A DNA stretch of 64,000 bases from Armatimonadota bacterium (GTDB taxonomy: Bacteria > Armatimonadota > UBA5829). The translations under genes were made by a program, and so were the position numbers. The notes under the pieces are model-generated. The model was not told the DNA's origin, made no database searches, and saw only the letters and a list, made by a program, of their open reading frames with translations. How positions within the stretch are numbered: the first letter of the stretch is position 1; every line of letters begins with the position of its first letter. The stretch covers positions 1-64,000 of the forward strand of contig JAPLCU010000018.1 in NCBI GenBank assembly GCA_026392045.1, written 5' to 3'. This document shows positions 32,660-42,889 of this stretch, one piece after another.

Positions 32660-33192
32660 TAGGGCGCCGCGTGGTTAGAAGATATGCGAGCGCACTGTTT
32701 GGCGCAGCGTCTAAGGCCGGGGTAGTGGACCTGGTCGAGAGCGACCTCGGGCTGATTTCTTACACGGTCGAAGCTTCACCGCGCCTGATGCAAGCTATCG
32801 CATCGCCGCTGGTTCCCACAAAGGCAAAGCGCGAAGTGCTGCAAACAATTTTTAGCGGCAAGATTCAGGAAATCACGCTCAATTACCTCTTCCTGCTGGT
32901 GGACAAGCGCAGGGAAGAGGCTGTTTTGAAGACCGAAGAGGAGTTTGTTATCCTCGCCAATGAAGCTCGCGGGATAGTGAACGCTGAAGTTATTACGGCT
33001 ATCGAGATGACCAAAGAGCAGCAAGCAGCGCTCGCGGCGAAGCTCTCTAAGCTAACCGGCAAGAGCGTAAATTTGCAAGTAACGGTCGATTCCTGGATCA
33101 AAGGCGGCGTGATCGTGCGGATAGGTGACACTGTCATCGACGGCAGCATCAGAGGTCAGCTCGCCGCTCTTAAAGAAACGCTATTGAGTTAA
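32656..33192 (+). CDS. atpH: ATP synthase F1 subunit delta
   Basis: This 178-aa protein connects the b stalk to the top of F1. It has the N-terminal helical signature RRYASALFGAASKAG and the C-terminal pattern KGGVIVRIGDTVIDGSIRGQL. It starts within the atpF stop (ATGA). Confidence 0.96.
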   Translation: MIGRRVVRRYASALFGAASKAGVVDLVESDLGLISYTVEASPRLMQAIASPLVPTKAKREVLQTIFSGKIQEITLNYLFLLVDKRREEAVLKTEEEFVILANEARGIVNAEVITAIEMTKEQQAALAAKLSKLTGKSVNLQVTVDSWIKGGVIVRIGDTVIDGSIRGQLAALKETLLS

Positions 33193-33233
33193 AGTGGCAT
33201 ACTTTTTGACTTCTCTTAGAACGGAGTAATACT

Positions 33234-34748
33234 ATGGCAGTCAATATAAGGCCGGATGAGGTTGCGAAGATTCTTGAGACCCATCTCGCGTCGTATCAAA
33301 AAGAGATAACCGAGGTCGGCGTTGGCACTGTTTTGCAGGTCGGCGACGGTATTGCGCGTATCTATGGGCTTCAGGACGCGATGGCGAGTGAGTTGGTGGA
33401 GTTCCCCAACGGCATTTTGGGCATGATTCTTAACCTGGAAGAGGACAACGTGGGATGCATCATCATGGGTCCCGACACGGAAATCAAAGAAGGCGACCAG
33501 GTCAAGCGAACCGGGCGCATTATTGATGTGCCGGTGGGCGAAGCGCTGCTGGGCAGAGTCGTGAACGCTATCGGCGATCCGATCGACGGCAAGGGAGCCA
33601 TTTTGGCAACCGAGCGCAGGTTTGTTGAAAGCCGTGCGCCGGGTGTTGTCGAAAGACAGCCGGTTAAGGAATCGCTTGCGACGGGAATCAAGGGTATCGA
33701 CTCTATGATCCCGATCGGAAGAGGTCAGAGAGAGCTTATCATAGGCGACCGTCAAACCGGTAAGACAGCCATTGCGATAGACACAATTTTGAATCAGAAG
33801 GGCGATGATGTCTACTGCTTCTATGTTGCAATCGGTCAGAAGATGTCTACTGTGTCCAGTATAGTAAATATTTTCGAGAAGTATGGTGCGATGGAGTATA
33901 CCACAGTGGTTGTTGCCTCTGCCAGCGACCCCGCGCCGCTGCAATATATAGCGCCTTACTCGGGCTGCGCTATGGGCGAATATTTTAGAGATACCAAGCG
34001 CCATGCGTTGGTGATTTATGATGATCTCTCAAAGCATGCGATTGCCTACAGGCAGGTTTCGCTGCTCTTGAGAAGACCGCCGGGCCGCGAGGCATATCCT
34101 GGAGACATTTTCTACCTCCATGCACGATTGCTGGAGAGAGCCGCCAAGGTGAGCGACGATCTGGGAGGCGGGTCGCTGACGGCGCTTCCGATCATTGAGA
34201 CCCAGGCGGGTGACGTTTCGGCGTATATCCCGACCAACGTCATCTCGATTACAGACGGCCAGATTTACCTTGAGCCGGATTTGTTCTACTCGGGCATTCG
34301 ACCGGCGGTCAACGTTGGCGTGTCTGTTTCGAGAGTGGGTTCGAGCGCTCAGAAGAAGGCTATGAAAACCATCGCCAGCCAGCTCAAGCTGGACCTTGCG
34401 AGGTATTGGGAACTGCAGGCATTCGCGCAGTTTGCAAGTGACCTCGACAAGGCAACCCTTGCGCAGCTTGCGCGCGGTGAGAGAATCGTTGAGACCCTCA
34501 AGCAGCCGCAGTATAAGCCGATGAACCTGGCTGCGGAAGTTTTTATCATCTTCGCCGCAACCAACGGCTATCTGGATGATCTTCCGGTTTCAAGCGCGGG
34601 CAAATTCGAGAAAGAATTCGACGCATTTATGGCTGATAAGTACCCAGACGTGGGTCACACTATCCTAAAGACCGGCGTGCTGGATGATGCGACACTCGAA
34701 ACCCTTAAGAAGGCTATTGAGGAGTTTAAGAAGCAGTTTACTGCGTAG
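33234..34748 (+). CDS. atpA: ATP synthase F1 subunit alpha
   Basis: This 504-aa non-catalytic nucleotide-binding subunit has the P-loop [17 protein letters not shown]-like [13 protein letters not shown], and the signature [14 protein letters not shown]. Length is normal. GGAGTAAT precedes the ATG. It is followed not by atpG but by a nucleotidyltransferase gene beginning in a heptamer repeat. Confidence 0.98.
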   Translation: MAVNIRPDEVAKILETHLASYQKEITEVGVGTVLQVGDGIARIYGLQDAMASELVEFPNGILGMILNLEEDNVGCIIMGPDTEIKEGDQVKRTGRIIDVPVGEALLGRVVNAIGDPIDGKGAILATERRFVESRAPGVVERQPVKESLATGIKGIDSMIPIGRGQRELIIGDRQTGKTAIAIDTILNQKGDDVYCFYVAIGQKMSTVSSIVNIFEKYGAMEYTTVVVASASDPAPLQYIAPYSGCAMGEYFRDTKRHALVIYDDLSKHAIAYRQVSLLLRRPPGREAYPGDIFYLHARLLERAAKVSDDLGGGSLTALPIIETQAGDVSAYIPTNVISITDGQIYLEPDLFYSGIRPAVNVGVSVSRVGSSAQKKAMKTIASQLKLDLARYWELQAFAQFASDLDKATLAQLARGERIVETLKQPQYKPMNLAAEVFIIFAATNGYLDDLPVSSAGKFEKEFDAFMADKYPDVGHTILKTGVLDDATLETLKKAIEEFKKQFTA

Positions 34749-34782
34749 TGGAGAGTGGAAAGTGGAGAGTGGAGAGTCCGGA
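34748..34782. repeat. Heptamer tandem repeat (GTGGAGA)n
   Basis: GTGGAGA, GTGGAAA, GTGGAGA, GTGGAGA, GTCCGGA follow in exact 7-nt steps directly after the atpA stop codon. A related run ending in the same agtccggaag lies at 51074-51108. Confidence 0.8.
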
Positions 34783-34807
34783 AGGGGCAGCGTTCCAATC
34801 AAAACTC

Positions 34808-35164
34808 ATGTCTAAGGAACACAACTTGGATGGATCGAAGTTACAGCTTGATGATGTTGTTGCTCAGTTCCTCAAAGAGAAACTAGACTTGATTAAGAAA
34901 GAATATGCGCCTACGCACTTAATAGTGTTTGGCTCGCGAGCAGAAGGCAGAGCACGTGTTGAGAGCGATATTGATATCATAGTGGTTTCGGAACGGTTCA
35001 AGGAATTACGTTTCGTAAATCGTATGGGGCAGTTTCTGACTAAAGTGCGCCCACATGTTCATGTGGACGCTCTCTGTTATACACCTGAAGAGTTTGAAAT
35101 AATGCTGCATAAGCAGTCGCCATTTGTGCGAGATGCTGTGGCGCGTGGCATTCACATTGAGTAG
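34808..35164 (+). CDS. MNT-type nucleotidyltransferase inside the atp operon
   Basis: This is a small nucleotidyltransferase of 118 aa. The catalytic pattern is FGSRAEGRARVESDIDIIVV (GS-x-x-x-G ... D-x-D). Relatives are MntA-type antitoxins that AMPylate a HEPN toxin, or orphan DUF-type transferases. No HEPN gene follows, so it is an orphan. ATG 34808 is preferred over the ORF start, which is repeat sequence. It separates atpA and atpG, an uncommon interruption. Confidence 0.82.
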   Translation: MSKEHNLDGSKLQLDDVVAQFLKEKLDLIKKEYAPTHLIVFGSRAEGRARVESDIDIIVVSERFKELRFVNRMGQFLTKVRPHVHVDALCYTPEEFEIMLHKQSPFVRDAVARGIHIE

Positions 35165-35167
35165 ATT

Positions 35168-36019
35168 ATGGCTAATGCAAAAGACATAAGACGGCGTATA
35201 CGCACCGTCAAAAATATAGAGAAGCTCACCAACGCCATGAAGATGGTTGCGGCGGCTCGGCTGAGAAAGGCGCAGGAGCGCGCATTAGTTGCACGCCCCT
35301 ATGCCGAGAAAATGGCCGAGGTTATGGCTAACCTTGCGGGAAGCGTGGGTGAGATTGATCATCCGCTGCTTGAGGTGCGCGAGGAGAAGAATATCGCGTA
35401 TGTGGTGATTGGCGCCGAGAGAGGCCTCGCGGGGAGCTTCAATTCAAACGTGATGAACAAAGCCCTGCGCGAGATCGGAACTCGTGACCCTGCTACAGTG
35501 AAGCTGGTTCTGGTTGGCAAGAAGGCTGTTGGGTTCTTCCGCAAGAAGCCGTATGAGATCGCCGCTGATATGGAAGTGGGCTCAAAAATGAACTTTGTGG
35601 ACATCAAAAAGGTCACCACAAAGGTTCGCATGATGTTCGAAAACGGCGATGTGGATGCCGTCTACCTGATCTATGCTAAGTTCATATCAGCTATGCGCCA
35701 GGTGCCGACCGCCGCAAGGCTGCTGCCGATGGCAAAACCCGAAACGCAAGAGTTTGTGAAGTCTGAATTTGTGTTTGAACCTGATGCCGCCGCGCTGCTG
35801 GGCACGCTGCTGCCCAAGTATGTGGATACCGGTGTATATCAGGCCCTGGTAGAATCGCAAGCGAGCGAGCAGGGTGCGCGGATGTCGGCGATGTCCGCTG
35901 CTACAAAGAATGCGGGTGAAATGATTAGTAATCTCACCCTGGTATATAACAAAGCGCGTCAAGCCGCGATTACAAAAGAAATCACAGAGATCGTGGGCGG
36001 CGCAGAAGCGCAGAAATAG
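35168..36019 (+). CDS. atpG: ATP synthase F1 subunit gamma
   Basis: This 283-aa rotor subunit has the N-terminal helix RRRIRTVKNIEKLTNAMKMVAAARLRKAQ and the C-terminal helix TLVYNKARQAAITKEITEIVGGAEA, which form the central shaft. It lies 3 nt after the nucleotidyltransferase stop. Confidence 0.97.
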   Translation: MANAKDIRRRIRTVKNIEKLTNAMKMVAAARLRKAQERALVARPYAEKMAEVMANLAGSVGEIDHPLLEVREEKNIAYVVIGAERGLAGSFNSNVMNKALREIGTRDPATVKLVLVGKKAVGFFRKKPYEIAADMEVGSKMNFVDIKKVTTKVRMMFENGDVDAVYLIYAKFISAMRQVPTAARLLPMAKPETQEFVKSEFVFEPDAAALLGTLLPKYVDTGVYQALVESQASEQGARMSAMSAATKNAGEMISNLTLVYNKARQAAITKEITEIVGGAEAQK

Positions 36020-36023
36020 CAGA

Positions 36024-37521
<1,498 letters not shown>

Positions 37522-37524
37522 TTT

Positions 37525-37570
37525 GGTAGGATAGTCTGATGGCCCGATGGTCGGATAGTCCGGAAGGGAA
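37525..37570. repeat. Octamer-like tandem repeat (GATGGTCG/GATAGTCC)
   Basis: atagtctg, atggcccg, atggtcgg, atagtccg run in 8-nt steps. A reverse-orientation relative lies at 53315-53341 (ccatcggactatcggactat). Downstream, ctgcgggaactcttga at 37596-37611 matches part of the 140-bp unit. Confidence 0.65.
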
Positions 37571-37682
37571 TTTGTTCTTTTCCAGAAGTTTGGCTGCGGG
37601 AACTCTTGATTGTGGAGTGTTGATCACTAAGTTTCAGGAGCCATTCATTCAGCATAGAACCAATGAAAACGAAGGAGTGAGA

Positions 37683-37976
37683 GTGACGATGACATTTTTC
37701 TTAGCGACACTTGCGTTCATGTTCCTTGGAAGAAAGCTCGGTTGGGCACTCTCCCGCAACATTTTGTATACCGCGCCAATTATACTCACTGTGGCGCTCG
37801 CTCTTTCATGGGGAATAGGCGTTGGTTTGGTGATTCATCGCCTTATCATTTGTCAAGAGCCGAATCTGATATTAAGGCTCATCATGGGCTATGCACTCGG
37901 CGCTTATGTGGCGCAACCAATTATGGTTTGCTTGATGAATCGAGCGTTCCCGATCGTGCTTTGCCGCGCCATGTAG
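37683..37976 (+). CDS. Small membrane protein inserted before atpC
   Basis: This protein of about 97 aa has three hydrophobic stretches (FFLATLAFMFLGRKLG, YTAPIILTVALALSWGIGVGLV, LIMGYALGAYVAQPIM). GTG 37683 follows GAAGGAG; ATG 37689 is an alternative. I recognise no family. Together with the AbrB-like gene it separates atpD from atpC. Confidence 0.55.
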   Translation: MTMTFFLATLAFMFLGRKLGWALSRNILYTAPIILTVALALSWGIGVGLVIHRLIICQEPNLILRLIMGYALGAYVAQPIMVCLMNRAFPIVLCRAM

Positions 37977-38181
37977 CAATCGGAGTTCTTCCATTATTGG
38001 CATACATTACGACGCTACTGGTAATCAGCTTCATGCTCAAATGACAGGTTTTTAGTGTCAAAGAATCACACGGCTGACGTTATGCAGTTTCGCAGCCTGG
38101 CATTCGATGTAAAAAATATGGAAGTAATATCGCCAGTAAGTGGTATAGTGAAAAGTAAGAAATGCTCACTGGAGGCTTATT

Positions 38182-38379
38182 ATGGCTGCTGATAAGATGA
38201 TTCGCGTTTCTACAAGAGGTCGAATTACATTGCCAAAATGGCTGAGGGAAAAGGCGGGGATTAACGCTGGTGATTACCTGCTCGTGAGCAAACTGAGTGA
38301 CAACACCTTGTTCATCTCGAAACCATCATCTCAGAATGAAAACGTAGATGGCGTTACTCATACCGAATCTGAAAACTGA
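38182..38379 (+). CDS. AbrB/SpoVT-type DNA-binding protein
   Basis: This 65-aa protein begins KMIRVSTRGRITLPKWLREKAGINAGDYLLV, the swapped-hairpin AbrB fold typical of transition-state regulators and of antitoxins of the MazE/VapB kind. A matching toxin gene is not adjacent. ATG follows ACTGGAGG. It sits between atpD and atpC, so it is presumably expressed with the ATP synthase. Confidence 0.85.
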   Translation: MAADKMIRVSTRGRITLPKWLREKAGINAGDYLLVSKLSDNTLFISKPSSQNENVDGVTHTESEN

Positions 38380-38408
38380 CAGCTGAATGCTGAGAGCTGA
38401 CAACTATT
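38380..38408. repeat. Heptamer tandem repeat (GAGAGCT/GACAGCT)n
   Basis: GACAGCT, GAATGCT, GAGAGCT, GACAACT run in 7-nt steps immediately before the atpC start. Related gct-heptamers lie at 32055-32075 and 48258-48300. Confidence 0.7.
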
Positions 38409-38822
38409 ATGGCAAAAACATTTACATTAGAAGTTATAACCCCGGACCGTAAGGTCCTTTCAGACAGCGAGATCACTTCGGTGGTGCTGCCGGGTGTTGA
38501 GGGATACCTGGGGGCGCTGGCGCACCATGAGCCGCTGATGACCTCGCTCGCCATCGGTGAGCTGGATTACCACCGCACGGACGGCCAAGTCAATGCTATG
38601 GCGGTCACTGGCGGGTTTGTGGAAATCTTCGATAACAAGATAACCGTCCTTGCGGATACCGCCGAACTGCGAGAAGAAATTGATCTCCCCCGTGCAGAGG
38701 ATTCCGTGCGCAGGGCCGAAGAAAGGCTCGCCTCTCGACCGGACGACTTTGATCTGGAGCGAGCCCAAATCTCCTTAAAAAGAGCGCTGAACCGTCTAAG
38801 CGTGGCCAGAAAGCAGTTCTAG
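38409..38822 (+). CDS. atpC: ATP synthase F1 subunit epsilon
   Basis: This 137-aa protein has the N-terminal beta-barrel (FTLEVITPDRKVLSDSEI, LPGVEGYLGALAHHEPLMTSL) and C-terminal helical hairpin (ERLASRPDDFDLERAQISLKRAL), which can inhibit ATP hydrolysis. It is the last gene of the atp cluster. No clear ribosome site is visible, because the preceding bases are heptamer repeat. Confidence 0.96.
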   Translation: MAKTFTLEVITPDRKVLSDSEITSVVLPGVEGYLGALAHHEPLMTSLAIGELDYHRTDGQVNAMAVTGGFVEIFDNKITVLADTAELREEIDLPRAEDSVRRAEERLASRPDDFDLERAQISLKRALNRLSVARKQF

Positions 38823-38845
38823 GAATAACTCAATAAGGAGCTGCC

Positions 38846-40285
38846 ATGAAGCGTTTTGTTAGATTGGTTCTCACCCTGATTCTGCTCACCGTCGCCGCGT
38901 GCGCCCACGCCTACAAAATCCCCTATGAAGCCTGGATGGGCTCGTATATCGGCGAAAAGAAGGTGGGGTATCTCTCTTTTAAGATTGAGAAATCAGATGG
39001 CAAAGATTCATCGGTATATAAGATTTCGAGCGTAATGAACAACCATCTGACCGTTCTTGGCGCGGAACTTACCCAGCTTGTCGCCACTGTTGTCTACACC
39101 GACGCCCAATACGCTCCTTTGTCTGAGAGCTTTTCCATGTCCAGCGGAGGAAAGACTACTCGCATAGATTCCAAGTTCACCAATAACTCCATCAATTGCA
39201 TAATCTCCGCCGGAAGCGGGTCCTCGAAGCAGTCCATACCTATCCCAAAGGGCGTTTCGCTGGTGGGGGATTCGCTTTTTGCGCTGCCTGGCGGCAAAAT
39301 GAAGATAGGCAAGGAATATTCGCTCAGCTATTTCAACCCGCTCACTATCTCCATCGACAGCCTCAAGATTAAGGCGGAGGGCAGGGAAAAGATCACTATT
39401 GGCAAAAAGCAATATGACGCCCTTGTTGTAATGAACACTAGCGCATTGGGTGATATGAAAACCTGGCAGAGTGATGAAGGCGATATATTAAAAATCCAGG
39501 CGATGATGGGGATCATTATGATTATGGAAGACAGGCGCACAGCCATGTCCGGGATAACCATTGGCGGAGGCGATGATTTCGCCGTGCGCAACAGCCTGAA
39601 ACCCGACAAAGAAATCCTGAATCCGAGGTCGGTTAAGGAGCTGGACATCATCCTAAAAGGATTTAGCGATCCCAAAATGATGATCAACGATAAGCAGCAG
39701 ACTTTTGAAGCCATTGATGGTCAAAAGGACAGTGTGCGGGTCAAAACCAAGGCTTCGACCTTCGATGAGTCCAAATCCGTGAGCTTCCCTTTCAATCCGG
39801 TTGACTTTGCTCTCGAATTATTAGCCACCCCTTATGTGGACAGCGATGTTGCCGCGATCAAGACTGCGGCAACGAAAATTATAGGCGACGAAAAGAATGT
39901 TTATCGCGCCTGCTGCAAGATTCGCGAGTGGATTTATGCTAACATGAAGCCTAAGGCCGATATAGGTATTACGCGCTCGGCCTCAGATGTGTTACAATCT
40001 AAGGTAGGTGTGTGCAGGGATTACGCGATTTTGTTCGCCGCGCTCACCCGAGCTGCCGGAATACCCTCGCGAATTGCATCCGGGGTATTGTATACCAATG
40101 GCAGTTTCTATTATCATGCGTGGGTTGAGTGCTATGTGGGCGAGTGGGTTCCGTTTGATGCCACCCTTTCGCAAAATCAGGTAGATGCCACTCACATCAA
40201 GATGGCCCAGGGGGATGCAACAACCATGTTCGCGCTTTCCAAGGTCATCGGGAGCCTGAAAGCAGAGATTAAAGATTATAAATAA
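38846..40285 (+). CDS. Exported transglutaminase-like protein
   Basis: This 479-aa protein has a hydrophobic N-terminus (FVRLVLTLILLTVAACAHA). VAAC could be a lipobox, so it may be a lipoprotein. The C-terminal ~120 residues form a transglutaminase-like cysteine-peptidase domain with the triad in GVCRDYAILF (Cys), FYYHAWVECY (His) and PFDATL (Asp). The N-terminal ~300 residues resemble beta-rich DUF3108-like regions. A protease or amidase role in the envelope is plausible. AAGGAG precedes the ATG. It starts 23 nt after atpC. Confidence 0.85.
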   Translation: MKRFVRLVLTLILLTVAACAHAYKIPYEAWMGSYIGEKKVGYLSFKIEKSDGKDSSVYKISSVMNNHLTVLGAELTQLVATVVYTDAQYAPLSESFSMSSGGKTTRIDSKFTNNSINCIISAGSGSSKQSIPIPKGVSLVGDSLFALPGGKMKIGKEYSLSYFNPLTISIDSLKIKAEGREKITIGKKQYDALVVMNTSALGDMKTWQSDEGDILKIQAMMGIIMIMEDRRTAMSGITIGGGDDFAVRNSLKPDKEILNPRSVKELDIILKGFSDPKMMINDKQQTFEAIDGQKDSVRVKTKASTFDESKSVSFPFNPVDFALELLATPYVDSDVAAIKTAATKIIGDEKNVYRACCKIREWIYANMKPKADIGITRSASDVLQSKVGVCRDYAILFAALTRAAGIPSRIASGVLYTNGSFYYHAWVECYVGEWVPFDATLSQNQVDATHIKMAQGDATTMFALSKVIGSLKAEIKDYK

Positions 40286-40366
40286 CTGGTTGGCAGTTTG
40301 CAGTTGACGGTTAGCGGTTGATAAACACCGCAAACCGCTAACCGTTAACCGTCAACTCACTTGGAG
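40286..40366. repeat. Inverted heptamer repeats (CGGTTAGCGGTT / AACCGCTAACCG)
   Basis: gttgacggttagcggtt pairs with aaccgctaaccgttaaccgtcaac around a short loop. This is the same family as 36024-36108, and it lies directly upstream of nuoA. Confidence 0.75.
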
Positions 40367-40374
40367 AGTGAAAT

Positions 40375-40752
40375 TTGCTGGCAAAAGATTTCTTAACAAT
40401 TGGCATATTTGCTTTATTCGGAATTGCGTTTATCGTGATAACGCTGATCGCCTCGTGGGCGGTGCGGCCGCACAGGCCGTCAGATGCAAAGCTGTCCACC
40501 TACGAATGCGGCGAGATTCCAATCGGCCCGGCGTGGACTCAGTTCAGGGTGGGCTATTACATATACGCGATTATATTCCTGATCTTCGATGTTGAAGCGA
40601 TTTTCCTGTATCCGTGGGCAGCGCAGTTATTGGGTTTCAAAAACAACCACGCGATGATGGTTATGGGATTTGTTGATATGGTAATATTTGTTGCCGTGCT
40701 CTCAGTCGGTTTGGCGTGGGCGTGGAAGAAGGGTGTTTTGGAATGGAAGTAG
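40375..40752 (+). CDS. nuoA: NADH-quinone oxidoreductase subunit A
   Basis: This 125-aa Complex I membrane subunit has three helices. The loop [20 protein letters not shown] and the helix [15 protein letters not shown] are diagnostic. It starts at TTG 40375 behind TTGGAGAGTG. Its end overlaps nuoB by 10 bases. Confidence 0.96.
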   Translation: MLAKDFLTIGIFALFGIAFIVITLIASWAVRPHRPSDAKLSTYECGEIPIGPAWTQFRVGYYIYAIIFLIFDVEAIFLYPWAAQLLGFKNNHAMMVMGFVDMVIFVAVLSVGLAWAWKKGVLEWK

Positions 40753-41252
40753 AACGCCAAATAGATCATCTTGAGCGAATCCCCGGCGGGGCAATTATAA
40801 CTACAACGGTCGATAAGGTTCTTGAATGGGGCCGTGAATCGTCGTTGTGGTATTTCGCTTTCGGGCTTGCGTGCTGCGCTATCGAAGTGCTTATGGCTGC
40901 GGGCGCCGCGAGATTTGATCTGGACAGATTCGGGATGATGTTCCGCGCGACCCCCAGGCAATCCGACCTGATGATAGTTGCTGGCACGGTCACAAAGAAA
41001 ATGGCTCCAAGGGTGAAGCTCCTTTACGAGCAAATGGCTGAGCCGCGCTACGTGATAGCAACCGGCAGCTGTGCCTGCGCGGGTGGGCCGTTCGCCGATT
41101 CTTATGCCGTGCTGAAGGGGGTCGACAAGATCATCCCGGTAGACGTCTACGTCCCAGGCTGCCCGCCCCGCCCCGAAGCTCTGATGTTTGCTGTGCAGCA
41201 GCTAAAGGAGAAGATGCGCGAAGAAGTCAAAGAGAAGCACGCGAAGAAATAG
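40743..41252 (+). CDS. nuoB: NADH-quinone oxidoreductase subunit B
   Basis: This is the 169-aa peripheral-arm subunit carrying cluster N2. The ligands are the adjacent cysteines in LACCAIE, the Cys in [10 protein letters not shown] and the Cys in [10 protein letters not shown]. The true start is ATG 40743 (MEVERQIDH) inside the nuoA end; the ORF track begins earlier. Confidence 0.96.
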   Translation: MEVERQIDHLERIPGGAIITTTVDKVLEWGRESSLWYFAFGLACCAIEVLMAAGAARFDLDRFGMMFRATPRQSDLMIVAGTVTKKMAPRVKLLYEQMAEPRYVIATGSCACAGGPFADSYAVLKGVDKIIPVDVYVPGCPPRPEALMFAVQQLKEKMREEVKEKHAKK

Positions 41253-41287
41253 TTTTGAGTTATGAATTATGAGTTCTGAATTGGGGA
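41252..41287. repeat. Heptamer tandem repeat (TTATGAR)n
   Basis: ttttgag, ttatgaa, ttatgag, ttctgaa, ttgggga follow in 7-nt steps from the nuoB stop to the HicB-like gene. Confidence 0.75.
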
Positions 41288-41293
41288 TCAACC

Positions 41294-41455
41294 GTGAAGC
41301 TTAAAGTTGTGATACACGAAGAAAAGACCGGCGGGTTCTGGGCTGAAGTTCCGGCTATTCCGGGCTGCGCGACTCAGGGTGATACTTTTGAGGAACTTCT
41401 TCAGAATGTTTACGAGGCGGTCGAAGGTTGTTTGGCGGTAGACGTTGCGGCTTAA
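41294..41455 (+). CDS. HicB-like antitoxin domain protein
   Basis: This 53-aa ORF, below the track's cut-off, starts at GTG. The peptide [20 protein letters not shown]... continues [16 protein letters not shown] and AVEGCL, the partial RNase-H-like fold of HicB antitoxins. There is no C-terminal DNA-binding tail and no hicA nearby, so it is an orphan of the short kind. It lies between nuoB and the MntA/HepT pair. Confidence 0.8.
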   Translation: MKLKVVIHEEKTGGFWAEVPAIPGCATQGDTFEELLQNVYEAVEGCLAVDVAA

Positions 41456-41474
41456 ATAGTGGAGTATAGAACTA

Positions 41475-41786
41475 ATGAGCGCCCGAATCCAGTTTGATAA
41501 TGAGAAAATAGCGGAGTTTTGCAAGAGACAGGCAATAGTGGAGTTTTCTCTGTTTGGCTCTGTGTTACGAGACGATTTCGGGCCGCAGAGCGACGTGGAT
41601 GTGCTCGTGAAATTCGAGCCCAGCGCTAAGCTTAGCCTTTTTGATATGGTGCGAATGGAAAACGAACTTAGTGAGCTATTGGGCCGCAAGATTGATCTTG
41701 TTGAGCGAAAGGCTGTTGAGCAAAGCGAAAATTATATTCGGCGAAAGCATATTCTGAGTAATCTGGAGCAAGTTTATGTGGCGTGA
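41475..41786 (+). CDS. MntA-type nucleotidyltransferase antitoxin
   Basis: This 103-aa protein has the pattern FSLFGSVLRDDFGPQSDVDVLVKF (GS-x10-D-x-D). In characterised HepT-MntA systems this enzyme adds AMP groups to the HEPN toxin and silences it. Its end overlaps the HepT gene by 11 bases, as expected for a toxin-antitoxin pair. Confidence 0.88.
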   Translation: MSARIQFDNEKIAEFCKRQAIVEFSLFGSVLRDDFGPQSDVDVLVKFEPSAKLSLFDMVRMENELSELLGRKIDLVERKAVEQSENYIRRKHILSNLEQVYVA

Positions 41787-42117
41787 TGATGCATATCTGC
41801 TAGATATTATCATCTCATCGCGAAAGGTGTTGAAATATTCTGACGGCCTATCGCAAGCAGAGTTTGACAGTGACGAAATTGTCCAGAATGCTATAATGCG
41901 AATGCTAGAGATTATTGGCGAAGCGGCGCGTCGAGTTTCACAGGAGACACGCGATGCCCACGCTGATATTCCCTGGGCTGGCATGATCGGTATGCGGAAC
42001 CGTCTAATTCATGAGTATTTTCGAATTGATGCTCAAAAGGTTTGGGAAACAATCCAAGAGGATATTCCGGCTCTTGTAGCATTGATAGAACCTTTGTTAC
42101 CACCTGATGCAAAATAG
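41776..42117 (+). CDS. HepT-like HEPN toxin (DUF86)
   Basis: This 113-aa all-helical protein has the RNase motif RNRLIHEYF (R-x4-H-x-Y), the site AMPylated by MntA in characterised pairs. IVQNAIMRMLEIIGEAARRVS is a typical DUF86 helix. The gene sits inside the nuo operon. All catalytic residues seem present, so it should be active unless modified. Confidence 0.88.
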   Translation: MWRDDAYLLDIIISSRKVLKYSDGLSQAEFDSDEIVQNAIMRMLEIIGEAARRVSQETRDAHADIPWAGMIGMRNRLIHEYFRIDAQKVWETIQEDIPALVALIEPLLPPDAK

Positions 42118-42162
42118 AGGTAATGCCCATGAATGTCCGAATCTGAGAGAGGAATCACATAG

Positions 42163-42408
42163 ATGTTAGCAAACGTAATCTGCGTAGCTTTTCTATCCCT
42201 TGCGTCACTCCTGATATTTCTGAAGAAGGAAGATCGCACTGGCAGGTCTAGTTTCTTTGTGTTTACAGTCGGATTCGCTCTGATGGCGATAGGATTTGCC
42301 ACAAAGGGAATGTCAATTACACCCGGTTTGACACTTATCGTAATCGGTTTCGGCTGGATACTTTTGGATGCTTATGGCTGCCTTGAATGGACAAAGCGGC
42401 GCAGATGA
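42163..42408 (+). CDS. Small membrane protein within the nuo operon
   Basis: This 81-aa protein has three hydrophobic segments (MLANVICVAFLSLASLLIFL, FVFTVGFALMAIGFA, GLTLIVIGFGWILLDAYG) and a basic tail. No family recognised. It stands between HepT and nuoC, so it may be co-expressed with Complex I or belong to the inserted module. Confidence 0.55.
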   Translation: MLANVICVAFLSLASLLIFLKKEDRTGRSSFFVFTVGFALMAIGFATKGMSITPGLTLIVIGFGWILLDAYGCLEWTKRRR

Positions 42409-42410
42409 TA

Positions 42411-42440
42411 ATGACTGTTGACTGTCGACCGTCGACTGAG
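42411..42440. repeat. Heptamer tandem repeat (TTGACTG)n
   Basis: tgactgt, tgactgt, cgaccgt, cgactga run in 7-nt steps in the gap before nuoC. They mark the downstream border of the inserted HicB/MntA/HepT block. Confidence 0.75.
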
Positions 42441-42451
42441 GACTTAAAACA

Positions 42452-42889
42452 ATGTCTGAACTAATAGAAAAAGCAATAAGAGACGCATTCCCGGAGGCGG
42501 TTATAGATAGCCGCGACAATTTCGGGGTGCTCAATATCAAGATCGACGCTGGGGCGCTGTTGGGTGTTTGCGAGATGTTGAAGTCGGCTCACGGCTTCGA
42601 TTATCTTGCGGATGTGACGGCTATCGACTGGAAAGATAGGATTGAAGTCGTTTACCAGCTTACCGCTCTCGTTTCGAATACGAAAATTGCGCTGCGAGTA
42701 GATTTAGACGCCAATAAGCCCGAGGTGGACTCTGTGGTATCCGTCTGGAAGGGCGCAAATTATCAAGAAAGAGAAGTATTCGACCTGATGGGGGTCGTTT
42801 TTAAGGGTCACCCCGACCTGCGGCGCATTCTGCTGCCGGAGGATTGGGAAGGTCACCCATTGAGGAAAGATTATGTCATCCCGGATTAG
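42452..42889 (+). CDS. nuoC: NADH-quinone oxidoreductase subunit C
   Basis: This 145-aa peripheral-arm subunit has the family signature VWKGANYQEREVFDLMGVVF followed by GHPDLRRILLPEDWEGHPLRKDY. It is not fused to NuoD. It overlaps nuoD by 17 bases. Confidence 0.95.
   Translation: MSELIEKAIRDAFPEAVIDSRDNFGVLNIKIDAGALLGVCEMLKSAHGFDYLADVTAIDWKDRIEVVYQLTALVSNTKIALRVDLDANKPEVDSVVSVWKGANYQEREVFDLMGVVFKGHPDLRRILLPEDWEGHPLRKDYVIPD

Noticed and set aside
33216-34004. 262-aa minus-strand ORF over atpA
   Set aside because: It is a shadow of the highly conserved atpA frame and resembles no protein.
37742-38044. 100-aa ORF overlapping the small membrane protein before atpC
   Set aside because: It is in a different frame and without a ribosome site. 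The hydrophobic frame from 37683 has GAAGGAG and a better protein-like pattern.
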